Part shown: in pieces, positions 34,503 to 43,935 of the stretch | Position numbering within the stretch: position 1 is the stretch's first letter | Layout of the letters: every line of letters begins with the position of its first letter | Assembly (NCBI GenBank): GCA_030837965.1 | Contig: JAUTXP010000052.1 | Coordinates: forward strand, 33,625 to 97,624 | From: Acidimicrobiaceae bacterium | Lineage (GTDB): Bacteria; Actinomycetota; Acidimicrobiia; Acidimicrobiales; JAUTXP01 | Reading direction: 5' to 3' | Length of the DNA stretch: 64,000 nt | Made by a program: the position numbers and the translations under genes | The notes under the pieces: model-generated | The model's database searches: none | The model's input: the letters and a program-made list of their open reading frames with translations, nothing else | What the model was told of the DNA's origin: nothing

Positions 34503-35252
34503 GTGCCCGAAAACCAATCTGTTCTCGCCGCGCCCGTGGGCGCGCCATCTGTCCGTGAGCGGCTGACCGCGGTGGCCGACGCGCTCGGCACCACGCCGGG
34601 GCGTGTGGTCGCAGGGATGGCCGTGGCCGTGGTGCTGGCCGTGGCCTCGGGGTGGACGTTGCTGGCCTCGCCTGCGTCGGTGGCTTCCGTGGGCGCGGGC
34701 GGTGGCGATTCCGGAGGTGCGGGCGCGGGCGATGGGGCCTTGCCCCGTGCCGTGCCTTCTGCGCCCTCGTTAACAGATGCCGCTGAGGCGGCATCGGGCG
34801 GGCCCGCGTACGTCTACGTCACCGGCGCGGTGGCCCAGCCGGGCGTGTACCGGGCCCCGCCCGATGCCCGGGTGGCCGACGTGCTCGATGCCGCGGGCGG
34901 GCCCGCGCCCGACGCCGACCTGGTGCAACTGAACCTGGCCGCGCCGGTCAGCGACGGCGAGCGTGTGTACGTCCCGCGCAGGGGCGAGCCTCCACCTGCG
35001 GGGGTGCCATCGGGCGTAGCCGCGGGTGCCGGCCTTGTCGGCGGGGCCGTCCCGGCTGGGCTGCCCGTCAACCTGAACACGGCCACGGCCGAACAGCTCG
35101 ACGCCCTGCCCGGCGTGGGCCCGTCGACGGCGCGCGCCATCTTGGCCTGGCGCCAGCAGCACGGCCGCTTCAAACGGGTCGACGACCTGTTGCACGTCCG
35201 CGGCATCGGGCCAGCCAAGCTCGAGGCCCTGCGCACCGAGGTGCGGGTGTGA
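34503..35252 (+). CDS. comEA: ComEA-like DNA-binding competence protein
   Basis: 249 residues from GTG 34503, with AGGGGG about 6 nt upstream. One transmembrane helix (VVAGMAVAVVLAVASGWTLL) anchors it. An SLBB domain follows (YVYVTGAVAQPGVYRAPPDA) and then a C-terminal helix-hairpin-helix pair (PVNLNTATAEQLDALPGVGP; RVDDLLHVRGIGPAKLEALR). It captures double-stranded DNA outside the membrane and hands it to ComEC. It is the first gene of comEA-comEC-folP2-holA and has the PafBC-like promoter upstream, so DNA uptake may be induced by DNA damage. Confidence 0.92.
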   Translation: MPENQSVLAAPVGAPSVRERLTAVADALGTTPGRVVAGMAVAVVLAVASGWTLLASPASVASVGAGGGDSGGAGAGDGALPRAVPSAPSLTDAAEAASGGPAYVYVTGAVAQPGVYRAPPDARVADVLDAAGGPAPDADLVQLNLAAPVSDGERVYVPRRGEPPPAGVPSGVAAGAGLVGGAVPAGLPVNLNTATAEQLDALPGVGPSTARAILAWRQQHGRFKRVDDLLHVRGIGPAKLEALRTEVRV

Positions 35253-35306
35253 TGCCTGCCCCGCCAGCGCGCTCCACGTCTCGCGCGCCCCGCGCCCTTC
35301 GGCGAT

Positions 35307-35350
35307 CTGGAGGACATAGGCCCGCGTTTTGCGGGGGCTATGTCCTCCAG
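35307..35350. repeat. Dispersed palindromic element, copy 2 (between comEA and comEC)
   Basis: CTGGAGGACATAG and its reverse complement CTATGTCCTCCAG enclose GCCCGC-GTTTT-GCGGGGG, which extends the stem. It ends 5 nt before the comEC ribosome site, so the hairpin could affect comEC expression. Confidence 0.85.
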
Positions 35351-35367
35351 AGTCGGAGGTCACGGCC

Positions 35368-36729
35368 GTGACCGACCGGTGGACCGTCGTGCTGGCCCTG
35401 GCCGCGGCCACCGGTGCGTTCGCGGCCCGGCCCGTGGCGTTGGCCCTGCTGGTCCCGGTGGCCGTCGCCGCGTTGGGTTGGCGCGTGCCCGCGCTGGTCT
35501 GTGTGGCCGTGGGACTGGCGGCGTCGATCCTTGCCGCCCGGGCCTGGGCGGGCCTCGACCAGCCCTCGCTGACAACGTGGTCGGGGACCGCGGTCCTCGT
35601 CAACGACCCGGCCCGCCAGCATGGCGCACTCCGGTTCGAGGCCCGCGTGGGCGGCCGCCGGGTCGAGGCCTGGGCCCGGGGCGAGCCGGGCTGGCGGCTG
35701 GCGCCGCGGTTGGCGGGCGAGCGGGTGGAGCTGGCAGGCCGCCTTCGCCCTGTCACCGGCCGCAGCCGCGCCTATCTGGCTCATCGCCACATCGCGGCCC
35801 GGCTCGACGTGCAGTCCGTCGGCCGGACCACTCCCGCGCCCTTGCCGCTGCGAGCGGCCAACGCGGTGCGCCGCCTGATCCTGCACAGTGCCCGTACCCT
35901 GCCCGACCAGACCCGGGCCCTGTTCGCGGGGTTCGTGCTGGGCGATCAGCGGTTCGAGTCCGACCAGACCCGTCAGGACTTCCGCCACTCCGGCCTGAGC
36001 CATCTCCTGGTGGTGTCGGGCGAGAACGTGGCCTTCGTCTTGGCCTTGGCTCAACCGGCCTTGCGCAGGCTGCGGCTCGGCCCCCGGTTCCTGGTCGCCC
36101 TCGGCATCCTCGGGTTCTTCGGCCTGCTGACCAGAGGCGAGCCGTCCGTCCTGCGGGCCGAGGCCATGGCCGCCATCGCCGTGCTCGCCGCCACCTTGGG
36201 CAGACCGGTGTCCACCCAGCGGCTGCTGTGCCTGGCCGTCACCGGGCTGGTCTTGGTCGACCCCATGCTGGTCGGGTCCGTGGGGTTCTTGCTGTCGGTC
36301 GCGGCCACCGCGGGCATTGCCTGGCTGACGCCTCCGCTGCAACGTCGGCTGCCCCTTCCGGTCGCCGTGGCCGTGGCCGCCCAACTGGGCGTCACCCCCG
36401 TGCTGATCCCCGTCTTCGGCGGCCTGCCCGCGGCCTCGCTGCCCGCCAACCTCCTGGCCCTGCCCGCTGCGGGCCCGGTGATGATGTGGGGCCTGGCCGC
36501 CGGGCTTCCCGCAGGCCTGCTCCCTGCGCCCATCGCCGCCGTGCTCCACCTGCCCACCCTCGTGCTGGTGGACTGGGTGGCATTCGTGGCCCGTCGCGCC
36601 GGCAACGGTCCGCTGGGCAGACTCATGATCGGCGGACCCGCGCTGGCCGGACTGTTGGCGGGTGTCGCCGTGACGCGCGTGGGGCGGCGGATAGCGTCCA
36701 AGCGTGCGGCTCGCGCTCGGTCCCCTTAG
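35368..36729 (+). CDS. comEC: ComEC-like DNA channel without metallo-beta-lactamase domain
   Basis: 453 residues from GTG 35368, with GGAGG 8 nt upstream. An N-terminal helix pair and an OB-like DUF4131 region (ARVGGRRVEAWARGEPGWRL) precede the Competence domain with LFAGFVLGDQRFESDQTRQD and GLSHLLVVSGENVAFVLALA. The family usually has 700-800 residues and ends in a periplasmic nuclease-like domain; this one stops after the transmembrane domain. The channel would translocate single-stranded DNA, while strand degradation would need another protein. The stop overlaps the folP2-like gene. Confidence 0.88.
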   Translation: MTDRWTVVLALAAATGAFAARPVALALLVPVAVAALGWRVPALVCVAVGLAASILAARAWAGLDQPSLTTWSGTAVLVNDPARQHGALRFEARVGGRRVEAWARGEPGWRLAPRLAGERVELAGRLRPVTGRSRAYLAHRHIAARLDVQSVGRTTPAPLPLRAANAVRRLILHSARTLPDQTRALFAGFVLGDQRFESDQTRQDFRHSGLSHLLVVSGENVAFVLALAQPALRRLRLGPRFLVALGILGFFGLLTRGEPSVLRAEAMAAIAVLAATLGRPVSTQRLLCLAVTGLVLVDPMLVGSVGFLLSVAATAGIAWLTPPLQRRLPLPVAVAVAAQLGVTPVLIPVFGGLPAASLPANLLALPAAGPVMMWGLAAGLPAGLLPAPIAAVLHLPTLVLVDWVAFVARRAGNGPLGRLMIGGPALAGLLAGVAVTRVGRRIASKRAARARSP

Positions 36730-37534
36730 TCACGACATCACCACGCGCGCCCTTGTCATGGGCATCCTCAACCGCACGCCCGACTCGTTCTACGACCGCG
36801 GCGCCTATTGGGACTTCGACGCCTTCCTGCGCCAGGCCGACGCCCTGGTGGAGGAGGGGGCCGACCTGCTCGACGTGGGCGGGGTCAAGGCCGGTCCTGG
36901 TCCCGAGGTGTCCGAGGCCGAGGAGTTGGAACGGGTCGTGCCCGCCATAGAGGCGCTGCACGCGCGCTTCGACGTCCCGCTGTCAGTGGATACGTGGCGG
37001 GCCTCGGTGGCCAAGGCGTGCTTCGACGCGGGCGCGGTGGTCGGCAACGACATAAGCGGGTTCGCCGATCCCGAGTACCTCACGGTCGCGGCCCAGGCCG
37101 GCGCAACAGTGGTCGCCACCCACATACGGCTCGCTCCTCGGGTCCCTGACCCCGAGCCGCACTATGACGACCTGGTCGGGGCCGTGTGCGCGTTCCTGGT
37201 CGAGCGCGCCCGCGGGGCCGAGCAGGCCGGGCTTCGGCCCGACCAGATCGTGCTCGACGCCGGGCTCGATCTGGGCAAGACGGCCGCGCAGTCGCTGGTG
37301 CTGCTGCGCGAGTCGGCTCGCTTCGCCGCGCTCGGCTATCCGCTGCTCCTGTCCGCGTCCAACAAGCGCTTCTTGGGCGAGGTGCTCGGGCTCGAGATCG
37401 GGGACCGGCGAGAGGCGTCCTTGGCCGCGGCCGCGTTGGGCGTTGCCCGCGGGTGCAGCATCGTGCGGGCCCACGACGTCAAGGGGACCAGACGGGCGTG
37501 CGCAGTGGTGTCGGCCATCTTGGAGGCGATGTGA
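36704..37534 (+). CDS. folP2: Dihydropteroate synthase-like protein, FolP2 type
   Basis: 276 residues, TIM barrel. It has MGILNRTPDSFYDRGAYWDF, LLDVGGVKAGPGPEVSEAEE and SVDTWRASVA, then LSASNKRFLGEVLG and RAHDV. The loop 2 sequence GGVKAGPG replaces the Ser-Thr-Arg-Pro-Gly of true dihydropteroate synthases and, as I recall, matches the mycobacterial FolP2 (Rv1207) paralogue, which is not thought to make dihydropteroate. The function is therefore unsure. It overlaps comEC by 26 bp and holA by 4 nt (GTGA), an unusual insertion between competence and replication genes. Confidence 0.82.
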   Translation: MRLALGPLSHDITTRALVMGILNRTPDSFYDRGAYWDFDAFLRQADALVEEGADLLDVGGVKAGPGPEVSEAEELERVVPAIEALHARFDVPLSVDTWRASVAKACFDAGAVVGNDISGFADPEYLTVAAQAGATVVATHIRLAPRVPDPEPHYDDLVGAVCAFLVERARGAEQAGLRPDQIVLDAGLDLGKTAAQSLVLLRESARFAALGYPLLLSASNKRFLGEVLGLEIGDRREASLAAAALGVARGCSIVRAHDVKGTRRACAVVSAILEAM

Positions 37535-38529
37535 ACGCGTGGTACGTGAAGGGCGACGACGAGTCGCTCGTACGCCAACGCGTCTCCGATCTGGTGGGGG
37601 AGCTGACCCAGGACCCGTTCGCGGTGGAGGACTTCGGGGGCGAGGACTACGAGATCAATGCGGTGCTGGACGCGTGCGCCACGCCGCCGTTCCTGGGCGA
37701 CCGGCGGGTGGTGGTGGCCCGCGGTGTGGGCCGGTTCCGGGCCGAGGAGTTGGCGCCACTGCTGGGCTGGCTGGACGACCCATTGCCCACCACGTCGCTC
37801 ATCTTGGTGGCGGGCGGGGGCACGGTGTCGCAGAAGCTGGTGAACGCGGTGAAGAAGGTCGGCAGCGTGGTGGACGCCAGCGCGGGCACGGGCAAAGCCC
37901 GCACGTCGTGGCTGGTCGCCAAGCTGAAGGACGGTCCTGTCGTGCTCGACGCGGCCGCGGGCAACCTGCTGTCCGAGCATTTGGGGGAGGACGTGAGCAG
38001 GCTGGCGGGGCTGCTGGACGCGCTGGCCGCGGCCTACGGCGAGGGGGCCAGGGTCGGGGTGGAAGAGGTGGCGCCATTTCTCGGCGAAGCCGGGGCGACT
38101 GCGCCATGGGACCTCACCGACGCCATCGACCGGGGCGACACCGAGGGCGCGCTGACCCACCTGCACCGGATGATGCGGGCGGGCGAGCGGCATCCGCTGG
38201 TGATCATGGCCACGTTGCAGCGCCACTTCGCCGCCATGTTGCGCCTCGACGGGGCCGGGGTGGCGGGGGAGCAGGAGGCGGCCGCCCTCGTGGGCATGGC
38301 GCCCTATCCGGCCAAGAAGGCGCTGAACCAGTCCCGCAAGCTGGGGTGGTCGGGCGTGAGCCGGGCCATCACCTTGCTGGCCGATGCCGACCTGGCCCTG
38401 CGGGGCGCGGCGGGCTGGCCGGAGGAACTGGTCATGGACGTGCTCGTGGCCCGGCTCAGCAAGCTGGCCCCGGGCGGCGCCCGGTCCAAGGCCCGTCCCG
38501 CGCCCTCGTCATCGGCCGCGGCCCAATGA
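37531..38529 (+). CDS. holA: DNA polymerase III subunit delta
   Basis: 332 residues from GTG 37531, with TTGGAGG upstream inside the previous gene. The delta fold is recognisable: AWYVKGDDESLVRQRVSDLV, FLGDRRVVVARGVGRFRAEE, KTSWLVAKL-type domain II (as ARTSWLVAKLKDGPVVLDAA) and the helical collar (HPLVIMATLQRHFAAMLRLD). It loads the beta clamp as part of the clamp loader. Its location next to comEA/comEC and upstream of rpsT is standard for bacteria. The tail is Ser/Ala-rich. Confidence 0.93.
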   Translation: MNAWYVKGDDESLVRQRVSDLVGELTQDPFAVEDFGGEDYEINAVLDACATPPFLGDRRVVVARGVGRFRAEELAPLLGWLDDPLPTTSLILVAGGGTVSQKLVNAVKKVGSVVDASAGTGKARTSWLVAKLKDGPVVLDAAAGNLLSEHLGEDVSRLAGLLDALAAAYGEGARVGVEEVAPFLGEAGATAPWDLTDAIDRGDTEGALTHLHRMMRAGERHPLVIMATLQRHFAAMLRLDGAGVAGEQEAAALVGMAPYPAKKALNQSRKLGWSGVSRAITLLADADLALRGAAGWPEELVMDVLVARLSKLAPGGARSKARPAPSSSAAAQ

Positions 38530-38698
38530 GGCTCGACGGCGCGCTCGCTGCCGCGACAACCGCGTCAGAGCCGACAACCACGTCAGAGCCGAGAGCAACG
38601 CCGACGACCGTGACTGCATGGCCGAGCACGCAGACATCCAACCGCCTACCCTTCCCGCGTGTGAACCGGCCCGAGGCGGGCGGACGAGGGGGTCGGTC

Positions 38699-41600
38699 GT
38701 GACCGGACTGCTGTCGTGGTGCAAATCCCATCGGGCGACGGTCACCCTCGCGCTGGTGGCCTTGACGGTAGGCCTGGTCCTGACTCTGCACCACGTGTCG
38801 CCCGACCTCCCCGACGCCCAGCGGGCCACGGCGGGCACGCTCAAGAACTACGACGCCGACAAGGTGCGCACCGGCGCCTACCTCGACTATGCCTTCATGG
38901 TCGCCTACGCGGCATTGGGCTGGGCGCTGTTCTCGCTCATCCGGTCGCCCCACGACAAAGGCCAGCGCCACCCGGCGGCATGGGCAGGCACGTTCCTCGT
39001 GCTCGGCGCGGCCGCGGCCGACGCCGTCGAGAACCTCTTCCTGTTTCGGGCCCTGGGCCATGCGGCCAAGAAGGCCGGATCGGACCTGGGCACCATGCGG
39101 GCCGCAGGCATGGTCAAGTGGTCGCTGTTGCTGGCCGCTGCAGTCACGCTGGCCACGCTGTGCCTGCTGCGGTCGTGGCGCCCGCGGCTCAAGGTGGGTC
39201 GTCCCACGGACAGGCCGGTGCCCCAGCCCCTCGTGGCCGAGCACCACCAGTGGGAGCCGCCGCCCGTGGAAGGCGCCCCCCGGATCGGCGTGTGTCTGTC
39301 GGGTGGCGGCATCAGGGCGGCCGCCTTCTCGCTGGGCGGGCTGCAAGCCCTGCGGGCCAAAGGCAGGCTGGACAAGGCGAACTACCTCACCGCCGCGTCG
39401 GGGGGCGGGTACCTGGCCGCGGGTTGGGCCTTGTCGGACGCCGGGCCGCCGGGGGACCTGGACGCCAACCCGAACAGCGCACCCAGGTGGGACCCGGGCT
39501 CACCCGAGGAGCGCTGGTTCCGGGACCACGCCTCCTACCTGATCCCCGACCTCAAGGGCGGGCTCACCGGATTGTTCCGACTGCTGGCGGGCGTGGTCAT
39601 CAATGTCTTGGTGATCGCCCTCGTGCTGTTCGCGGCGTCGCGCCCAGTCGGGTGGACGTTGCACGCTTTGCACCCGCGCCTGCGGGCCACCGATCCGACG
39701 GTGTTGATCAGGGACACGGCGGGCGACATGAAGGTGAGCGCCATTCGCAGGGTCGGGACGGTGGACACCGGCGGCAACCAAGGCACCATCACCCGCTTCG
39801 CCGTCACGCTGGCGCCCGACCTGACCGTCAAAGACGCGAAGGACCCGCCGCCCAACGAGGCCTGCTTCGACCTGTGGCCCTACAAGCCCAAGCAGCGCGA
39901 CGTGTGCGTCGGGGTGGTGCAGGAGGAGTCGAGGCCGGGGATCGTCGAAGTGCAGAACGGTCGGGCCAAGGTCGTGACCCAGCCCCGAGTCAAGGTCGCC
40001 TATCCCGACCCCGATCCCAACCCGGCTTGCGGGGCCACGTGCCTCACGGTGCGCAAGGCGGCGTTGATCCAGAAGCAGCCTGGCCTGGGCGTCGAGGACG
40101 ACTTGGTGGTCGACGGGGAGCAGCCGACCCTCAGGCAGTTCAAGGTCGAGCACCAGCCCAAGGTCAGCATCAAGACGGGCTTGGCCGCCATGAGGTATCC
40201 CCAGTATCGGTGGTGGATGTGGGAGTTGGTCGGCGGGCTGTTGGCCGCGGGCCTGCTCGTGGCGCTGGCCGTGATGACCGTGCGCCTTCGGGGACAAAGA
40301 GCGGAGGTGGCGCGGTCCTTGGCCCGGGCGCTGGCGGGCACCGGGCTGCTGGCCTTCATCGTCATCGTCGGCCTGCCCTGGCTGGTGGTATGGCTGCCCG
40401 CCACGCTGTCGGCCGCGGCCAACGCGGGCACCAAGTCGGCATCCGGGTCAGGCATTCAGGACTACCTCGTGCCCAGCGGCGGACTGCTCGCGGTGGTGGC
40501 TGCCGCAGCCCGTCAGTTCCTGGCCGGGTCAGAGGGCAAGACGGGGGCGGGCACCGGTCCCAGCCTCCCGTGGTACCGCCGGACGTGGAACGCGCTCACC
40601 AAGCGGTCGGCCCAGTTGAAGTGGTACGAGTCGAGCCCGAGCAAGATCCTGCTCTTCATCATCTCGGCCGCGGCCATGACCGTGGTCTTCGTGAACGCGT
40701 TGCAGTTCGCCACCGCTAACGGCACCCACGGCCGGCTGATGGGCTTCGCCTTCGTCCGCGACTTCCTGCCCGGCTGGGCCTTCGTGCCCGACTGGTGGAA
40801 GCTGGTCGCGGTCGTGGTCGGACTGGCCCTGTTCGGTTGGGCGGCCGACGCACAGTCGTGGTCGCTGTACCCGTTCTACAAGGCCCGCCTCTCGTCCGCT
40901 TTCCTGCTGCGCCGCATCGACGCCCATCACGCCGAGCCCGTCCCCTACGACGAGCTGATCCCCTTCCACGAGCACATGAAGAAGCCGGGCGAGGGCATGC
41001 AACTGGTGGCCTGCTGCTCGGTGAACCTCAGCGACTACGGCGCCGTCCCGCCCGGAAGGCGCGCCGCTTCGTTCACGTTCAGCAGCACGGAGATCGGCGG
41101 CCCGCTGGTCGGCTATGCCACGCCGGAGGAGTATTGGAACCTGCCGTTGAGCAGGCGCAGGGATGTGACGCTGCCTTCGGCCATGGCCATCTCGGGCGCC
41201 GCCTTCTCACCGGCCATGGGCAAGTTCAACCTCGGCCCCATCGGCGGCTTGCTGGCCCTGGCCAACCTCAGGCTGGGCGTGTGGATCCCGCATCCTCGTC
41301 GAGTGCGCGACTGCGGGCCGAGCGAGTGGACGTGGTGGCGCCTGCGCCGCCCGCACTGGGTCTGGTTCCTGCGCGAGCTCACCAACAAGTACGCCTTCAA
41401 CCGCCGCTATCTCTACGTGTCCGACGGCGGCCACTGGGACAACCTCGGCCTGGTCGAGCTGCTGCGTCGCGGCTGCACCGAGATCTACTGCATCTCTGGT
41501 GCGGGCGACGGCGCCGTGTCGTTCGGCACCATCGGCGAGGCCATCGCGCTGGCCCGCGAGGAGCTGGGAGTGGAGATCGACTTGGACCCCTCGCCGCTGC

Positions 41601-41926
41601 GGTCGGCCACCAAGGCGCCCACGCCCGCTCCCGACCGGGAGCTGCGGCGGGAGGGGTCGAAGGACAAGGCCAGCGTCTACGCGGCCGCCGCGGCCAAGAA
41701 GGGCACCTTCCGCTACACGCGCAATCCAGGGGCCGCGCCGGGGGTCATCTACTACGTCGAGGCCGACCTGACTGCGGACATGCCCTTCGACGTCCACTCG
41801 TTCGCGGAGGCCGAGTCGCCCTTCCCTGACGACTCCACCGGCGACCAGGTTTTCAACCACCGCCAGTTCGAGTCCTATCGGGCGCTTGGATACCACCAGG
41901 CGATAAAGGCGGTGGAACTGCCGTAG
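38699..41926 (+). CDS. Large multi-spanning membrane protein with patatin-like domain
   Basis: 1075 residues from GTG 38699, with GAGGGGG 6 nt upstream; ATG 38618 is an alternative. Four N-terminal membrane helices precede the patatin oxyanion motif IGVCLSGGGIRAAAFSLGGL (201-210 core) and the Ser elbow TAASGGGYLAAG. A long insert with four to five more membrane helices and an extracytoplasmic domain with four to six cysteines interrupts the fold. The catalytic Asp motif YVSDGGHWDNLGLVEL returns near residue 910. The active site is thus assembled from segments 700 residues apart. It is a probable membrane lipid hydrolase of unknown substrate. Confidence 0.8.
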   Translation: MTGLLSWCKSHRATVTLALVALTVGLVLTLHHVSPDLPDAQRATAGTLKNYDADKVRTGAYLDYAFMVAYAALGWALFSLIRSPHDKGQRHPAAWAGTFLVLGAAAADAVENLFLFRALGHAAKKAGSDLGTMRAAGMVKWSLLLAAAVTLATLCLLRSWRPRLKVGRPTDRPVPQPLVAEHHQWEPPPVEGAPRIGVCLSGGGIRAAAFSLGGLQALRAKGRLDKANYLTAASGGGYLAAGWALSDAGPPGDLDANPNSAPRWDPGSPEERWFRDHASYLIPDLKGGLTGLFRLLAGVVINVLVIALVLFAASRPVGWTLHALHPRLRATDPTVLIRDTAGDMKVSAIRRVGTVDTGGNQGTITRFAVTLAPDLTVKDAKDPPPNEACFDLWPYKPKQRDVCVGVVQEESRPGIVEVQNGRAKVVTQPRVKVAYPDPDPNPACGATCLTVRKAALIQKQPGLGVEDDLVVDGEQPTLRQFKVEHQPKVSIKTGLAAMRYPQYRWWMWELVGGLLAAGLLVALAVMTVRLRGQRAEVARSLARALAGTGLLAFIVIVGLPWLVVWLPATLSAAANAGTKSASGSGIQDYLVPSGGLLAVVAAAARQFLAGSEGKTGAGTGPSLPWYRRTWNALTKRSAQLKWYESSPSKILLFIISAAAMTVVFVNALQFATANGTHGRLMGFAFVRDFLPGWAFVPDWWKLVAVVVGLALFGWAADAQSWSLYPFYKARLSSAFLLRRIDAHHAEPVPYDELIPFHEHMKKPGEGMQLVACCSVNLSDYGAVPPGRRAASFTFSSTEIGGPLVGYATPEEYWNLPLSRRRDVTLPSAMAISGAAFSPAMGKFNLGPIGGLLALANLRLGVWIPHPRRVRDCGPSEWTWWRLRRPHWVWFLRELTNKYAFNRRYLYVSDGGHWDNLGLVELLRRGCTEIYCISGAGDGAVSFGTIGEAIALAREELGVEIDLDPSPLRSATKAPTPAPDRELRREGSKDKASVYAAAAAKKGTFRYTRNPGAAPGVIYYVEADLTADMPFDVHSFAEAESPFPDDSTGDQVFNHRQFESYRALGYHQAIKAVELP

Positions 41927-41946
41927 GCGGCGCGGGGCGCGGCGGC

Positions 41947-41994
41947 GAGGCGACGGCGGCAGGACGGAGAGGCGACGGCGGCAGGACGGAGAGG
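41947..41994. repeat. Tandem repeat, 22-bp unit, just over 2 copies
   Basis: GAGGCGACGGCGGCAGGACG plus GA is repeated head to tail at 41947 and 41969, with the start of a third copy. It lies between the convergent patatin and rpsT genes; no function is evident. Confidence 0.75.
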
Positions 41995-42022
41995 TGGGGC
42001 GCAGTGGCAGCCCCGGGCGGGC

Positions 42023-42295
42023 CTACTCGGCTGAAGCGGTGAGCTTGCCGAGGCGCTTCATAAGGCGGGACTTGCGATTGGCGGCCTGGTTCTTGTGGAT
42101 CATGCCCTTGGCCGCGGCCTTGTCCAGCTTCTTCACAGCCAGGCGCAGCGTCTCCGCCGCGTCCTCGGCGCCCGTCTCGGTTGCCTGCACCGCGTTCTTC
42201 ACGCGGGTGCGCAACTCGGAGCGGACGGCCTTGTTGCGCAGGCGTCGGCCCTCGTTCTGCTTGTTGCGCTTGATCTGACTCTTGATATTTGCCAC
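42023..42295 (-). CDS. rpsT: 30S ribosomal protein S20
   Basis: 90 residues from GTG 42295: [20 protein letters not shown], then [36 protein letters not shown] and a short tail. This is the complete, all-helical, Lys/Arg-rich S20. The track ORF extends to 42868 only because the antisense of the dehydrogenase gene is open. TACCCT lies 9 nt before the start. Its position after holA (with the patatin gene between) and before lepA matches the common bacterial order. Confidence 0.95.
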   Translation of the reverse strand: MANIKSQIKRNKQNEGRRLRNKAVRSELRTRVKNAVQATETGAEDAAETLRLAVKKLDKAAAKGMIHKNQAANRKSRLMKRLGKLTASAE

Positions 42296-42351
42296 GGAGC
42301 GAAGAGGGTAGCAGCCGACGCCTGGCGATCCCCAGCCGTACGCTCCCACGT

Positions 42352-43353
42352 GTGGCCGACGCCCCCATGATCGCCCTCGGTCCCGGTCCCATGCGGGGCT
42401 GGCTGCGCCGCCTGCTTGAGCCCACCGGGTGCGTGCCTGCCGACGACCCGGCTCAGGCCGACGGACTCGTGTGGATCGACGCGCACGACCCCCAAGGCCT
42501 GGCCGACGTATTGGCCCGAGCCCCCAAGGTGCGCTGGGTCCAGTTGCCCTCGGCCGGGGTTGAGCGCTGGGTGAAGGCCGGCATCCTGCGAGGGACGGAC
42601 GAAGGCCCGGACCGGGTCTGGACGGCGGCCAAGGGCGTTTACGGCAACCCGGTCGCCGAGCATGTGCTGGCCCTGCTGCTCGCGGGCCTACGGCACCTGG
42701 ACGAACGGGTGGGCGCCACGTCGTGGGGCGGGCTTGCGGGCCGGACCCTGTTCGGGGCCAACGTGGTGGTCCTGGGCGCGGGCGGGATCGCCCAGAGCCT
42801 GCTGCGGCTGCTCGAACCCTTCCGCGTTCAGGCAACACTCGTCCGCCGACAGGCCGATCCACTCGCACGTGGGGCAGGCCACGGCGACGGGCCTGCTGGT
42901 GGCGCGGCCGACGCCGCCGCCGCTACCGCTGAACTGCGAACGGTCGGACGCGACCGGCTGCACGACGTCCTGCCCGAGGCCGACGCGGTGATCCTCGCGT
43001 TGGCCCTCACCCCGGAGACGGCGGGCATCATCGCGGAGCCCGAGCTGCGGCTCATGAAGGATGACGCCTGGCTGGTCAACGTGGCCCGCGGCGGCCATGT
43101 CGTCACCGACGACCTCGTTCGCGCCCTGCGCGAGGGCTGGATCGGCGGGGCCGCCCTCGACGTCACCGACCCCGAACCGCTGCCGGACGGGCATCCCCTT
43201 TGGGTTGCGCCGCGCTGCATCATCACGCCGCACAGCGCGAGCCCCGACTGGATGGCCGGGCCGCTGCTGATGGCCCGCATCGCCGACAACGCCAGCCGCT
43301 TCGCCGAGGGCAGACCCCTGCTCGGCCTGGTCGACCTCGACAACGGCTACTGA
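42352..43353 (+). CDS. D-isomer-specific 2-hydroxyacid dehydrogenase
   Basis: 333 residues from GTG 42352, 7 nt after the -10 TACGCT (leaderless). The NAD-binding site [20 protein letters not shown], the central [20 protein letters not shown], the catalytic-Arg block [20 protein letters not shown], the Glu region [15 protein letters not shown] and the His motif [10 protein letters not shown] are all in order. It would reduce a 2-keto acid or oxidise a D-2-hydroxy acid; the substrate is unknown. A Gly/Ala-rich insertion follows the nucleotide-binding beta strand. A long antisense ORF overlaps its 3' two-thirds. Confidence 0.9.
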   Translation: MADAPMIALGPGPMRGWLRRLLEPTGCVPADDPAQADGLVWIDAHDPQGLADVLARAPKVRWVQLPSAGVERWVKAGILRGTDEGPDRVWTAAKGVYGNPVAEHVLALLLAGLRHLDERVGATSWGGLAGRTLFGANVVVLGAGGIAQSLLRLLEPFRVQATLVRRQADPLARGAGHGDGPAGGAADAAAATAELRTVGRDRLHDVLPEADAVILALALTPETAGIIAEPELRLMKDDAWLVNVARGGHVVTDDLVRALREGWIGGAALDVTDPEPLPDGHPLWVAPRCIITPHSASPDWMAGPLLMARIADNASRFAEGRPLLGLVDLDNGY

Positions 43354-43935
43354 CCCGAGCGATCCGACCTCAATCGAGGTGGACGAGTCGGCCCTGCGCC
43401 ACAGCCGGGAGCGGCAGACCCGATGGGCGCCGAGCACCCCACCCATCACGATCAAGACGTCGCCCACGCTGAACACGTTGGCCAGCGGCAGCGGTCGAGG
43501 CAGAGACCACACGTCGCCCAGGAAGCCAAGGGCGGGGTGGGCCAGCAGAGCGGAGTTCACAAAGCGGCCCGAACCGCTCGCGCCACCGGTCTCCAGGGCC
43601 AGGCCGGCGCTGCGCAAGGCGGCCCGGCCCGCGGGCATCACCCCGCCGTTGGCCAAGAGCGCGGTCAGGTTGGCGCCCGCGCCCAGGCCGATGAGGCGCA
43701 TCCCGGGCACCTCGAGGTTGGCCAGCACGTACCAACAGCCGAGCAGATACGACGCCACGTTGGCCCCCGCAGCCAGGCCGTGGGCAAGGGGCGCCTTGAG
43801 CGCGACGAGCTGCACGAAAAGGGCGGCGGTCAGCACGCCGCCGCGACGCAGCCGAAGGCCGGCCAGAAGGCGGAGTCGGCCCCGGGCGAGGGGCACGGTG
43901 GCCAGGCCCAGCGCGAACAGGGCGACCAGTAGCAC
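42688..43935 (-). CDS. DUF5317-like membrane protein with run-on antisense extension
   Basis: The first 185 residues are a coherent membrane protein. They include [38 protein letters not shown], a Gly-rich loop [20 protein letters not shown] and [20 protein letters not shown], resembling DUF5317. The frame then stays open for 230 more codons, antisense to the 2-hydroxyacid dehydrogenase. Those residues are charged and show no domain. The natural stop was probably lost or frameshifted near 43380, or the tail is real but untested. The conserved part is about 43380-43935. The GTG start has only a very close AAGAAGG. Confidence 0.55.
   Translation of the reverse strand: MLLVALFALGLATVPLARGRLRLLAGLRLRRGGVLTAALFVQLVALKAPLAHGLAAGANVASYLLGCWYVLANLEVPGMRLIGLGAGANLTALLANGGVMPAGRAALRSAGLALETGGASGSGRFVNSALLAHPALGFLGDVWSLPRPLPLANVFSVGDVLIVMGGVLGAHRVCRSRLWRRADSSTSIEVGSLGSVAVVEVDQAEQGSALGEAAGVVGDAGHQQRPGHPVGARAVRRDDAARRNPKGMPVRQRFGVGDVEGGPADPALAQGANEVVGDDMAAAGHVDQPGVILHEPQLGLRDDARRLRGEGQREDHRVGLGQDVVQPVASDRSQFSGSGGGVGRATSRPVAVACPTCEWIGLSADECCLNAEGFEQPQQALGDPARAQDHHVGPEQGPARKPAPRRGAHPFVQVP

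Noticed and set aside
38550-38600. Short direct repeat CGTCAGAGCCGA before the large patatin gene
   Set aside because: Only two copies of 12 nt, with no nearby promoter or symmetry to suggest a function.
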